From contig OY282455.1 in the NCBI GenBank assembly GCA_958296195.1, positions 1,240,001 through 1,304,000 on the forward strand: a stretch of DNA of 64,000 bases, written 5' to 3'. Positions 1-8,570 of the stretch are shown here, piece after piece (the first letter of the stretch is position 1; each line of letters opens with the position of its first letter). The DNA comes from an uncultured Pseudomonadales bacterium. Its GTDB lineage: Bacteria; Pseudomonadota; Gammaproteobacteria; Pseudomonadales; Azotimanducaceae. Both the position numbers and the translations under genes were made by a program. The notes below the pieces were generated by a model. The model saw only the letters and a list, made by a program, of their open reading frames with translations, made no database searches and was not told the origin of the DNA.

Positions 1-29
1 CTGCGCGGCGTCGCCGACAAGGAAACCGA

Positions 30-815
30 TCAAACCCAGCCGCGCAGACGGTAAGCCAAGTAGCCCAAGAGCTCCCAAAATTTCCTGCTGTTGCTCATCA
101 GTGCGCGGGCGTTGGGCAATGCCCAGAAGATTGTCGGTGCCGCCTCAGCCCACCTTGCGTGATCGCAGGGTGCCGGAATGACCTCCAGCCCAGTGCGCTC
201 AAACGCTGCAAGGGAGCGATCCATATGCCAATAGGAAGTCACCAACAGCACCTTCTTTATCTCCAGGCCGGAAGCCATTTCCGAGGTGAAAAGGGCGTTT
301 TGGTATGTGGATCGGCTGTTTGCCTCCTTGATTATGGAGGCGTCAGGTACGCCAAATTCATTGAGTAGGATGCGCATGGCCTCCGCTGGGGACTGTCTGT
401 CGGGCTCATGGGCCCGGTCCCAAATGTTGCCTGCGGAAGCGATGATGTAGGGGGCCTTGCCGGCCTTATACAGCCGAGCGGCGTGCCAAACGCGATCGGC
501 GGCACCGTTCATGTTCGGGTAGATCATGCCGCTTGAAACGGGATCGACGCCGCCGCCCAGCAGCACGATGGCGTCGGCAAAGGGCAGCTCTTCAATGTGT
601 TGCGGCGGATAGGGTGCCCTGGACTGCTTGTCAAGCATGTACACCACGAAGGGTGTTGACCAAATCCAGAGCCACGCCAAGGCGAATGCCAGCAACCAGG
701 CACCTAGGCCCCGCCGATGCAACATCAACGCCGCTAGTGCAGCCACCGCAACGAGGATGGCGATGCCGAGGGGCAGAAAAAGTAGGCCCAGTATTTTGTC
801 AAGCAGGAGCGGCAT
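30..815 (-). CDS. YdcF/SanA-like membrane protein (DUF218)
   Basis: About 261 residues. Two hydrophobic segments in the first 65 residues anchor a soluble domain with the DUF218 hallmarks: a strand ending in IVLLGGG, an N-A turn (TYQNA) and a late strand VLLVTSYWHMDRS leading into VIPAP. Family members (YdcF, SanA, ElyC) are inner-membrane proteins tied to envelope integrity, with a Rossmann-like domain of uncertain chemistry. The ATG at 815 is preferred; a TTG at 824 also works and would abut the stop of the upstream crotonase gene at 825, so the two are probably co-transcribed. Neither start has a clear Shine-Dalgarno sequence. Family call is fairly sure; the substrate is unknown. Confidence 0.8.
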   Translation of the reverse strand: MPLLLDKILGLLFLPLGIAILVAVAALAALMLHRRGLGAWLLAFALAWLWIWSTPFVVYMLDKQSRAPYPPQHIEELPFADAIVLLGGGVDPVSSGMIYPNMNGAADRVWHAARLYKAGKAPYIIASAGNIWDRAHEPDRQSPAEAMRILLNEFGVPDASIIKEANSRSTYQNALFTSEMASGLEIKKVLLVTSYWHMDRSLAAFERTGLEVIPAPCDHARWAEAAPTIFWALPNARALMSNSRKFWELLGYLAYRLRGWV

Positions 816-824
816 GCAGACCAA

Positions 825-1691
825 CTAAGGCCGGGTGGCAGCTTGCTCGCGGGCCTCCTTCCTGATCTTGGGAGCGCCGCTGGGATCCACCCCCGCCTCG
901 TAGAGGATGCGGGCGTTGGCATGGCCGAGGTGATGCAGGCCAAAGGCCGAGTGAATGGCGTTGTACATGCCTTGGGCGTCCAAGGACTGGTTCACCGCCA
1001 GCTTCGCCAGCTTTAGGCCGAAGGGCGGCTGCTTGGCGATTTTCTTGGCTAGATCCAAAGTGAATGCCTCCAGTTCGTCCCTAGGCACCACATGGTTGAC
1101 CATGCCCAGCTCCTTGCCTTCCTGGGCGCTGATGGCGTCGCCGGTGAAGAGCATCTCCTTGGCTTTGCGGTGGCCCAGCTCCCAAGCATGGACGAAGTAT
1201 TCGTGGCCATTGACGCCGAAGGCGATCACCGGGTCGGAGAACTGAGCGTCTTCGGATGCGACGATCAGGTCAAAGGGCCAGACCAGCATCAGCCCGCCGG
1301 CGATGGCTTTGCCTTGCACTTGGACGATGGTCGGCTTCGGCATGTTGCGCCAGCGCCAGCAGAAGCCGATGAACACCTCTTGCTCCATCGCCATGTGCCC
1401 TTCCTGGCCGGGGCGCCGATAGCCCCCCACCCCCATGATCGGTGGGCCAAAGTCGCCGACTTGGCTGCGGTCCTTTAGGTGGTGTCCGGATGAGAAATGC
1501 GGCCCGTCGGCGCCGATGATGACTACCTTGACGCCGTCGTCGTGCATGGCCACGTTCAGGGCGCGGTCGATCTCATAGAGCATCTGCTTGTCTTGGGCGT
1601 TGCGGACGTCCGCCCGCGCCAGCATGATGCGGGCCACCGCCGGGGCCGGCTGCTCATAGCGAATCTGCTCAAAAACCGTAGTTGCCGTCAT
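825..1691 (-). CDS. Enoyl-CoA hydratase/isomerase family protein (crotonase fold)
   Basis: About 288 residues, the usual length for a single-domain crotonase. The two oxyanion-hole regions are visible: HFSSGHHLKD near residue 70 and the GKAIAGGLMLVWPFDL helix near residue 130, followed by VASEDAQF. Such enzymes hydrate, isomerise or hydrolyse acyl-CoA thioesters; the exact reaction cannot be read here. The ATG at 1691 is chosen over a GTG at 1697 because AAGGAG lies five bases before it. It is followed directly by the YdcF-like gene. Confidence 0.85.
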   Translation of the reverse strand: MTATTVFEQIRYEQPAPAVARIMLARADVRNAQDKQMLYEIDRALNVAMHDDGVKVVIIGADGPHFSSGHHLKDRSQVGDFGPPIMGVGGYRRPGQEGHMAMEQEVFIGFCWRWRNMPKPTIVQVQGKAIAGGLMLVWPFDLIVASEDAQFSDPVIAFGVNGHEYFVHAWELGHRKAKEMLFTGDAISAQEGKELGMVNHVVPRDELEAFTLDLAKKIAKQPPFGLKLAKLAVNQSLDAQGMYNAIHSAFGLHHLGHANARILYEAGVDPSGAPKIRKEAREQAATRP

Positions 1692-1974
1692 CGTCACTCC
1701 TTTCCGCCGTGCAGGGCGCGGGCGGCTCGGCGCATCAGTCGCAAAACCCGCCCGCAGGCGCCTTCAGAATGCGCATCATATAGGTTTCAACCAATTTGCG
1801 GCAAAACGTTGAACGGCCAAAGCGCCCGCCGAATGCCGCTGGATGCCTCAACATGCTCCAAATGCTGTGCAAACGCATCCGACGAGGCGGTGTGAACGCC
1901 CCGCATCAACCTGTTGCCTTTGGTCGGGCCGGAACTTACAGTCAACGCACCCGCACCTTTAAGGAGGAAGGCCC

Positions 1975-2496
1975 ATGAAACTCTCGCTGAAGATAGCGGT
2001 CGGCTTGGTTCTGGCCCTCGCGGCGGTTGCCGCCAGCTTGGCCATCGCTGCCAGGTTTGCCGACGGGCCGCTTGCCATCATCGCTGGCGGGCCGTTCACC
2101 ACGGGCGAACTGCATGAGGGGCCGCCGCCCGACTGGGCCTTCGTCAAGGACATCGAAACCATTGAAATGCAGTCCTTGAACCCGGCCCGCTCGCGCACCA
2201 CCTGGGTGCTCCACTACGATGGGCGCATCTTCATTCCGTGCGGCTACATGAACTCCTTCTGGGGACGCATCTGGAAGCAGTGGCCCATTGAAGCCGAGCG
2301 CGACGGCCGCATCCTCACCCGCATCAACGGCCGGTTGTACCAGCAGAACCTGGTGCGCATCGAGCAGGGCGAGGTTCTCAAAGCCGTTTTGGCCGAACTT
2401 TCGCGCAAGTACGCCGGCCAGCCCATACCGATGGAGGCGGTCACCTCTGGTGCCCTATGGATATTCGAGCTCACCCCGAGGGCCGCCCATTCCTAA
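1975..2496 (+). CDS. Small membrane-anchored protein of unknown function
   Basis: 173 residues. An N-terminal hydrophobic segment (about residues 5-27) is a signal anchor or uncleaved signal peptide, so the rest probably faces the periplasm. The soluble part has paired beta-strand-like stretches (TWVLHYDGRIFIPCGY, then RILTRINGRLYQQ) that recall a small beta-barrel, but I do not recognise a named family. A strong Shine-Dalgarno (AAGGAGG) sits eight bases before the ATG. It is a single-gene unit facing away from the crotonase and towards the convergent desaturase gene. No function is assigned. Confidence 0.7.
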   Translation: MKLSLKIAVGLVLALAAVAASLAIAARFADGPLAIIAGGPFTTGELHEGPPPDWAFVKDIETIEMQSLNPARSRTTWVLHYDGRIFIPCGYMNSFWGRIWKQWPIEAERDGRILTRINGRLYQQNLVRIEQGEVLKAVLAELSRKYAGQPIPMEAVTSGALWIFELTPRAAHS

Positions 2497-2527
2497 ACCG
2501 CGCTCGTTCAGGCCGTGACCTTCTCGT

Positions 2528-3436
2528 TCAGGCCGTGGCCTTGCGCAGCACGTTCAGGTAGCCGTGGGAGAAACAGCCTGCAGATTCCGTCGCTTCGCCA
2601 AAAAATCCCTTTTCTTTCAATAAGTTGTGAAACCTTCGCAGCCGATAGCAGGGAACCCCGGCCTGCAGGTGGTGCTCTAGGTGGTAGTTGACGAAGTTCG
2701 GGCCGATGAACAGCCGCTCCCACCAGGAAACCAAGGTGGTGCAGGTGTTTTCCCTAGCGTCCAAGCTAAGGCGGTTCGCGGCAACCCCATGCTCGCTCAT
2801 GAAGCGGATTCGGGAGACGGCCTGATAGACGAAGAGGTACGCAACCCACCAGAGCAGATAGGCCCAAGGAATGCCGGCCAGCCCCAGCAAGCCCAACATG
2901 GCCGTGTGGGAGGCCCAAAAGGGCGCATTGCGGCCCAAGCGGAAAGAGGCCGCCTGCCGCCGCAAATCCTTCAGCCCGGTTTGGCCCGTTAAGTCCCGCT
3001 TGAGCTTACGGCGCATGCTCGCGGGGGACGCCGGATAGGCGTTGGCCATGTCCAAATCCGGGTCCTGCTCCGTGCCTGCATGGCGGTGGTGCTCCAAATG
3101 GTAGGCGCGGTAGCGGGCCAAGGAGGTGTTCAGCAAGCCGCCGAACAGCCAAGTGCCCACCCAGTCGTTCAGGGGCCTAGCCTTGAAAAAAAGGCGATGG
3201 GCGCAGTCATGGTAGAGCACCGCAAGGCCCAGCTGACGGCCGCCGAGCAACAGCACGGCCAACACTAGGGTGAGGGGGTTGAGCCACAGGGCCGGCAAGG
3301 CGAAGGCGGCGGCGGCGACGCCAAGGTTGAACGCCGTCACCCAAGCTGCCCGTCCGTCCGAGCGGACCAGAAACGGACGCATCTCCGCAGCGGTGAGGCA
3401 GTCCTCAAGCGTCAAGGAAGCCGATGAATTCCGCAT
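2528..3436 (-). CDS. Fatty-acid desaturase-like membrane di-iron protein
   Basis: 302 residues with the three histidine clusters of membrane fatty-acid desaturases and hydroxylases: HDCAH at about 76-80, HLEHHRH at about 113-119 and HLEHH near residue 257. Hydrophobic pairs lie around 35-75 and 185-215. These histidines bind the di-iron centre that oxidises an acyl chain or related lipid with O2. The third box (HLEHHLQAGVPCYRL) is typical of the fatty_acid_desaturase family (PF00487). The neighbouring short-chain dehydrogenase lies 12 bp upstream on the same strand, so the two are likely one operon. The substrate (phospholipid, free fatty acid, carotenoid or other) cannot be told. Confidence 0.85.
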   Translation of the reverse strand: MRNSSASLTLEDCLTAAEMRPFLVRSDGRAAWVTAFNLGVAAAAFALPALWLNPLTLVLAVLLLGGRQLGLAVLYHDCAHRLFFKARPLNDWVGTWLFGGLLNTSLARYRAYHLEHHRHAGTEQDPDLDMANAYPASPASMRRKLKRDLTGQTGLKDLRRQAASFRLGRNAPFWASHTAMLGLLGLAGIPWAYLLWWVAYLFVYQAVSRIRFMSEHGVAANRLSLDARENTCTTLVSWWERLFIGPNFVNYHLEHHLQAGVPCYRLRRFHNLLKEKGFFGEATESAGCFSHGYLNVLRKATA

Positions 3437-3448
3437 GGGGAAATACTA

Positions 3449-4165
3449 TCACGGGGAGGCCAATATGGCGCCGCCGTCCACATCCACCGTGGTGCCGGTG
3501 ACGAAGTCGTTTTTGATGACGAACAAAATGCCGTCCGCCACTTCGTCCGCGCCCCCTATGCGGGGAATCAGGTGCTTGGCCGTAGCCTTGGCGAAATGCT
3601 CCGCCCTTGCCTTCTTGTCCCGCCCGGGAAACATGGGCGTGTCGATCAAGCCGGGGCACACCGCATTGATGCGCCGCGGGGCCAGTTCGGCGGCGGCGGC
3701 GCGCACGAAGCCCTCCACCGCGTTCCCCACGGTGGAAAGGGTGATGGCGCCCAGACTGGGCCGCCGCGCCGGGTAGCCGCTCACCAGCACAATGGCGCCG
3801 TCTTCACTCATGTGCGCGGCGCCTAGGCGCACACTGTTGACGTAGCCCCAGAGCTTTTTGAACGAGCCTTGAAAACCGTCTAGATCCATCTCCAAAAACG
3901 GTCCCAGCGCTCGCTCTCCGCCGGTGGCGGCGTTTACCAAAACATCAAAGGGCGCATGGCGGGCGAACAGCTCCGCGAGGCCGGCGCGGTCCAGCACGTC
4001 CACCCTTTCCAACTGCACGAACTTCGGCAATTCGTCGTCGGCTTTTTCCGGCCGGCGGCTCAGGGCCACCACCTGGGCGCCGGCCTCCGCCAAGCGCCGC
4101 GCCGCCGCCAAGCCGATGCCGGAGGTGCCGCCAAGCACCAGTGCTTTCCTGCCCGCCAAGTTCAT
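3449..4165 (-). CDS. Short-chain dehydrogenase/reductase-like protein lacking the catalytic Tyr and Lys
   Basis: 238 residues with a Rossmann fold: the nucleotide loop GGTSGIG at about 12-18, VNAATGG near 77 and a C-terminal VDGG. Classical SDRs carry a YxxxK catalytic pair about 12 residues after the catalytic Ser. Here that stretch reads VSGYPARRPSLGAITLSTV and continues GNAVEGF, so neither Tyr nor Lys is at the expected positions although the helix after it (AAAAELAPRRINAVCPG) is well conserved. The fold and cofactor binding look intact, so the protein may be a divergent SDR with another mechanism, or a non-catalytic one. It is probably co-transcribed with the desaturase gene. Confidence 0.8.
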   Translation of the reverse strand: MNLAGRKALVLGGTSGIGLAAARRLAEAGAQVVALSRRPEKADDELPKFVQLERVDVLDRAGLAELFARHAPFDVLVNAATGGERALGPFLEMDLDGFQGSFKKLWGYVNSVRLGAAHMSEDGAIVLVSGYPARRPSLGAITLSTVGNAVEGFVRAAAAELAPRRINAVCPGLIDTPMFPGRDKKARAEHFAKATAKHLIPRIGGADEVADGILFVIKNDFVTGTTVDVDGGAILASP

Positions 4166-4263
4166 CTCGCCGCCTCCGTCAAGTTGTGGGGATCACTGCG
4201 AATTCGATCCTTCAACGTTGGCCGGCGTTGGTGCGGAATGTTTGCGGCCCTCGCCGCCCCGCT

Positions 4264-5022
4264 TCATTCGTCCTCCGCCCGATGCGGCACTTCACCGGCC
4301 TCCACAATCAACTGGCTGACCTCTTCAAGCACTTCCTCCAGCCGCCCGATGTCCGTCCCCCGCATCACTAGGGAAGCGCCGTAGCGGCCATCACGGAAGA
4401 AGGGGTAGCTGCCGAGATCGATGTCCGGGTAGCGGGCCTGCACTTCCCCCAAGCCGCGGGCGATCTGGCTTTCCCCAAGATAGGCCGTCACGCTGCGGGA
4501 ATGGATGACCGGCCCGGCGTCCAGCTTGCCCTCCAAGGTGGCGAGCATGGCCCGCATGATCTCCGGGATGCCGGCCATGACGATCACGTTGTCCAGGCGA
4601 AAGCCTTGGGGACCGCCGGTGCTGTTGTCCACCAACCAGGCGCCCTTGGGAATTCGCGCCATGCGCATGCGGGTTTCCATCATGTCCGGCGGCACTGGCC
4701 GCTGCTGAATTCGCTCCGCGATTTCCGCGTTGACGACCAAGGGAACTTGGAATGCCTTGGCGATGCATTCGGCGGTGATGTCGTCATGGGTGGGGCCGAT
4801 GCCGCCGGTGGTGAAGACGTAGTTGAAGCGCCGCCGGCATTCGTTGACCGCCGCCACGATCTCCGCCTCCACGTCCGGTATGACCCGCGCCTCCCGCAGC
4901 TGAATGCCCCAGCCGCCGAGCGTGACGGCCAAGTGGTTCAGATTGGTGTCCGGTGTGCGCCCGGACAGGATTTCATTGCCGATGATGAGGGCACCGGCAG
5001 TGACGGCATCGGGACTTTGCAT
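4264..5022 (-). CDS. CinA-like / molybdopterin-binding-domain protein
   Basis: 252 residues. The N-terminal half carries the MoaB/MogA-type domain found in CinA proteins: GNEILSGRTPDTN near residue 16 and FTTGGIGPTHDDITAE near 70. Only this domain plus a short C-terminal extension is present; the CinA C-terminal NMN-deamidase domain is missing, as in stand-alone family members such as YfaY. Related proteins cleave ADP-ribose-type pyrophosphates. The gene has about 100 bp of upstream spacing from the SDR gene. Family assignment is good; the substrate is inferred from relatives only. Confidence 0.8.
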   Translation of the reverse strand: MQSPDAVTAGALIIGNEILSGRTPDTNLNHLAVTLGGWGIQLREARVIPDVEAEIVAAVNECRRRFNYVFTTGGIGPTHDDITAECIAKAFQVPLVVNAEIAERIQQRPVPPDMMETRMRMARIPKGAWLVDNSTGGPQGFRLDNVIVMAGIPEIMRAMLATLEGKLDAGPVIHSRSVTAYLGESQIARGLGEVQARYPDIDLGSYPFFRDGRYGASLVMRGTDIGRLEEVLEEVSQLIVEAGEVPHRAEDE

Positions 5023-5276
5023 GAGCCATACTCAGGTTCATTAAAGGATGCGCCGCGACCGAAGCGGCGCAGGGCTGCATCCTATCATTGCGGAGGCCGA
5101 AAGCGGCAGTGCGCCCTCGTTCATCCATCGGTGGCGGCGGTCGTCGCCGGGGTCTCCTAAACGTCGCCCGGCTTCTTCGCCCCACCCCAAGCGCAGCGCC
5201 CGCCTAGTGGACAAGGGCCGCTCCTCGGCGTGAAGCGGCTTTTGACCACAGGTGCGCAGCGGGTTATCGTGCGGCG

Positions 5277-6842
5277 ATGAGCAAACCCACTAACAGCATG
5301 GCCAAGCGCAGGCTGCCCATTGGCATTCAGACCTTTCGCCGCATTCGGGAGGAAGGCTACTACTATGTGGACAAGACCGCCTACGCCCAGCGGATGGTGA
5401 GCGAGGGTGCGCACTATTTTCTGTCCCGTCCGCGCCGCTTCGGCAAGAGTTTGTTTGTGGACACGCTGAAGGAACTGTTCGAGGGCAACGAACCGTTGTT
5501 CGAGGGCTTGGCTGTACACGGGCTTTGGGACTGGCAAGCCCGCCATCCCGTGGTGCGGCTGGATTTCAGCGGACGGGCCTTCACGGAGCCCCAGCACCTT
5601 GAAACCAATCTTGCATTCCAATTGGACCGAGCGGAGAAGCGCAACGGCATAGACGCCCCCTACCTGGCTGGCCCGGAGCGTTTGGCCCATCTGATCGAGG
5701 CTTTGCACGAGCGCACCGGCCAGCGAACGGTTGTTTTAGTTGACGAATACGACAAGCCGATTCTCGATGCGCTGGCGACGCCGGATTTGGCCCGGGCCAA
5801 CCGCGACGGGCTGCGCGGGCTGTACTCCGCCATCAAGTTCAGCGACGCGCACATTGAATTCGCCTTCCTCACTGGCGTCAGCAAATTCTCCAAAGTGAGC
5901 TTGTTTTCTGGGCTGAACAACCTAGTGGACATCACGCTGAACCCAGCTTATTCCGCCATCTGCGGCTACACGGAACGGAATCTCGATGTGGTTTTCGCAC
6001 CCGAACTGCATGGCTTGGACCGCAACGAGATACGCCGCTGGTACAACGGCTACTGCTGGCTGGGCGAAGACAGGGTTTACAACCCCTTCGACATCCTGTT
6101 GCTGTTCGACACCGGCAAGTTCAAAGCGCATTGGTTCGAGAGTGGCAGCCCCTCCTTCCTGGTGGAAGCGCTGTTTAAGCGCAAAGTTGATGTCGCTAGC
6201 CTCGAAAACAAAATCGCCAGCGACGCTCTGCTCTCGGCCTTTGACGTGGACCGCATGGCGACTGAGGCGCTGCTGTTCCAAACCGGCTACCTAACGATCA
6301 CCGGCGAAGAGGACGCCGAAGATGAACCCGTCTATTGCCTCGGCTACCCGAATCACGAGGTGCGGCGTAGCCTGAACGGTAGCCTGCTGACGGCCTTGGC
6401 GCCTAATGTCTCTGTGGAGGCGGAAACCATCCGCCTGCGCCAATTACTTAGAAGCAACGAATTCAATGGGCTGGAGGCCATGTTCAGGGCCTTGTTCGCC
6501 GGCATCCCCTATCAATGGCACATCAACAATGACATTGCGCACTACGAGGGTTACTACGCCAGCCTGTTTTACTCCTGCTTCGCCGCCGCCGGTTTGGACG
6601 TTAGGGTTGAGGACAGCAGCAGCAGCGGACGCTTGGACATGGCGGTTCGCTTCAACGGCAACGTTTACCTGTTTGAGTTCAAAAAGGTTGCCAACGAAGC
6701 GGAAGGAACTGCGTTGGCGCAGATCAAGCAGCGGCGCTACGCCGACAAGTATCGCCACCTAGGTGAGCCAATCCACCTGATTGGAGTGGAGTTTAGTGAG
6801 GTGGAACGGAATATCGCGGCGTTTGTGGTGGAGGGGAATTAG
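5277..6842 (+). CDS. AAA-ATPase-like protein with C-terminal PD-(D/E)XK nuclease-like domain
   Basis: 521 residues with the layout of the AAA-ATPase-like (DUF1703-type) family. The opening RRLPIGIQTFRRIREEGYYY is followed by VDKTAYAQ, a Walker A-like loop SRPRRFGKS near residue 45 and a Walker B-like VVLVDEYDKPI near 155. A C-terminal nuclease-like core has RLDMAVRFNG then VYLFEFKK (Asp, then Glu-x-Lys). The family is common in Bacteroidetes and symbiont genomes, often in many copies, and its role is unsettled (defence or selfish element suggested). It stands alone between two unrelated genes. The ATG start overlaps the end of a small GC-rich gap with no other signal. Confidence 0.85.
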   Translation: MSKPTNSMAKRRLPIGIQTFRRIREEGYYYVDKTAYAQRMVSEGAHYFLSRPRRFGKSLFVDTLKELFEGNEPLFEGLAVHGLWDWQARHPVVRLDFSGRAFTEPQHLETNLAFQLDRAEKRNGIDAPYLAGPERLAHLIEALHERTGQRTVVLVDEYDKPILDALATPDLARANRDGLRGLYSAIKFSDAHIEFAFLTGVSKFSKVSLFSGLNNLVDITLNPAYSAICGYTERNLDVVFAPELHGLDRNEIRRWYNGYCWLGEDRVYNPFDILLLFDTGKFKAHWFESGSPSFLVEALFKRKVDVASLENKIASDALLSAFDVDRMATEALLFQTGYLTITGEEDAEDEPVYCLGYPNHEVRRSLNGSLLTALAPNVSVEAETIRLRQLLRSNEFNGLEAMFRALFAGIPYQWHINNDIAHYEGYYASLFYSCFAAAGLDVRVEDSSSSGRLDMAVRFNGNVYLFEFKKVANEAEGTALAQIKQRRYADKYRHLGEPIHLIGVEFSEVERNIAAFVVEGN

Positions 6843-7020
6843 CTATCGATCGTACGGCAAGACAACCGGCGATGCATCCAACAACGACGCCAGATAACTT
6901 GCGAGTCCTTGCTTGCGTCGCCTTCCGGCATTCGGTTCAGTCCATAGCGCAATTAGCCAGCGCACCCGACAACGGGAATAATGCACGGTCAACGGCGGCT
7001 TGATCCGCGGATAATGCAAG

Positions 7021-8187
7021 ATGAACGCCACTGCTAGTCCCTTCCTTTTCCAGCCGGGCGCCGGCCGGATGCCGCCCCATTTGGCCGGGCGGCAGGCCGA
7101 ACAAAGTGTGCTTTGGCAGTTTTCGGATGCGTTGCGGGCTGGTGAAGGGCCGCCCAGCGATGTGGTGATGATTGGCCCCCGGGGCAACGGCAAGACGGTG
7201 CTGATGCGCTGGTTTGAGCAGGAGTGCCGCGCCGGCGCCAACCCCTTGGACGCCGTTTGGCTGACCCCGAACCAAATGCCCACGCTGGACGTGCTGGCCA
7301 CCGAGTTGGCGCCCCCGCAGCGGTTCAGGGCTTGGCTGCCGGATGCACTGTCCATCTCCCTAGGCTCCGGCCAGGCGAGTTGGGAATTGCAGGGGCGGCC
7401 AAGCTCCTTCACCCAGCTATTAGTCGCCCGTTGCCGGAGAGCTCCCTTGGTGTTGCTGGTGGACGAGGCGCACACCTTGGACCCAGCGGTTGGCCAAGCC
7501 CTGCTGAACGCCAGCCAGCAGGTGCGCTCCCAAGCGCCGTTTTTGCTGATGCTGGCCGGCACCCCCAGCCTGCAAACACACTTGAACACCATGCTGGCCA
7601 CTTTTTGGAGCCGTGCGGAAATGCTGGGCATTGGCCTGCTTGATGAGGCGGCTGCCGCGGAAGCTCTGGCGCGTCCGCTGGCGGACAATGACCTGTCCTT
7701 TGCGGATGACGCGCTACGCCAAGTGGTGGCAGAGAGTCAGTGTTATCCATACTTCATTCAGCTATGGGGACAGGCCCTTTGGACCCAAGCGCGGAACAAG
7801 GGTGCCAAGCGCATCGGCCCGGCGCTTGTGGATGAGGTCCGGCCAGCCTTCGTCGCAAGGCGGGACAGCTACTATGAAAGCCGACGCGAGGAACTGCATC
7901 AACGCGGCCTGGACATGGCAGCCGTTCGGGTGGCCGCCGCCTACCGCGGCAAGGCCATCCTGCCGGAGCCTGAATTGGAAGCCGCCGTGGCCGGCGACGA
8001 AGCGGACCGCAGCTTTGCGGCGGCTGCGCTTAAGCGAATGCAGGATTTCGGCTACGTCTGGAAACCCCTAGGACAGGGCTTCAATTGGGTGCCCGGCATA
8101 CCCAGCCTGATGGACTATGTGCAACAACGCGCCGAAGATGCGGGAGTGCCGCCACCGCATCCGTCCGTGGGGAACGTCGTGTACTGA
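7021..8187 (+). CDS. AAA+ ATPase, Orc/ExeA-like (paralogue of the gene at 11032-12426)
   Basis: 388 residues. Walker A is GPRGNGKTVL (about 58-67) and Walker B is LLVDEAHTLD (about 146-155), followed by a sensor-like region and, after about residue 250, a helical and winged-helix-like C-terminus. The overall plan and several C-terminal segments (PYFIQLWGQALW; VPGIPSLMDYV) match the ATPase at 11032-12426, although overall identity looks low. The role is unknown; such Orc1/ExeA-like ATPases often remodel DNA or protein complexes in mobile or defence contexts. No partner gene is adjacent on the same strand. Confidence 0.8.
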   Translation: MNATASPFLFQPGAGRMPPHLAGRQAEQSVLWQFSDALRAGEGPPSDVVMIGPRGNGKTVLMRWFEQECRAGANPLDAVWLTPNQMPTLDVLATELAPPQRFRAWLPDALSISLGSGQASWELQGRPSSFTQLLVARCRRAPLVLLVDEAHTLDPAVGQALLNASQQVRSQAPFLLMLAGTPSLQTHLNTMLATFWSRAEMLGIGLLDEAAAAEALARPLADNDLSFADDALRQVVAESQCYPYFIQLWGQALWTQARNKGAKRIGPALVDEVRPAFVARRDSYYESRREELHQRGLDMAAVRVAAAYRGKAILPEPELEAAVAGDEADRSFAAAALKRMQDFGYVWKPLGQGFNWVPGIPSLMDYVQQRAEDAGVPPPHPSVGNVVY

Positions 8188-8238
8188 ACCCCTTGCGGAT
8201 GGGTGGTCTTGTTCTCAGCCACTAACACTGCGGTGCCG

Positions 8239-8568
8239 TCAGCGCACTGCGGTTCCTGATGAGAGGTTGGTGATGTGCCCGGTCGGGCTTTCGAGCAGGC
8301 TCATCACCTGAACGTCCTGATCCGCCTCAATGAACAGCCGCCACTTGCCCTTGCCGTCGCCGAACCGCCCCCTGAAGTGGTCGGCACCCGCCTCCAGTTG
8401 CTGCGCGGTGATTTCAGCGGCGGCCCCGGCCGGCAAGGTCAGGGTGACGGTGCCCTCCGGCGGGGCCGCGCCGGCGTCGTCCACGCCGCCAATGGTGATC
8501 GTCGCGTCCGCGTCGGCGGGATTGACGAGCCGGAGCTTGCTCACTTCTTCGTAGTGGCGGCTCTGCAG
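8239..8568 (-). pseudogene. Orphan C-terminal domain fragment of a secreted/surface protein
   Basis: This stretch translates into about 105 residues with no start codon of its own. They carry a recognisable domain: SKLRLVNPADADATITIGG, then a linker, TVTLTLPAGAAAEITAQQL, GKWRLFIEADQDVQVMSLL and SPTGHITNLSS before the stop. I know this pattern as the C-terminal module of large secreted proteins in marine gammaproteobacteria. Upstream the frame runs into the transporter gene, which is read in a different frame, so the rest of the parent gene is gone. It is best read as a decayed 3' remnant left next to the transporter stop codon at 8571. A frameshifted extension of the transporter is less likely because that protein already ends normally. 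Confidence 0.6.
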
Positions 8569-8570
8569 CC

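Noticed and set aside
6843..7688. A 281-codon frame on the minus strand opposite the AAA+ gene at 7021
   Set aside because: Low-complexity translation with no recognisable domain, fully antisense to a good gene.
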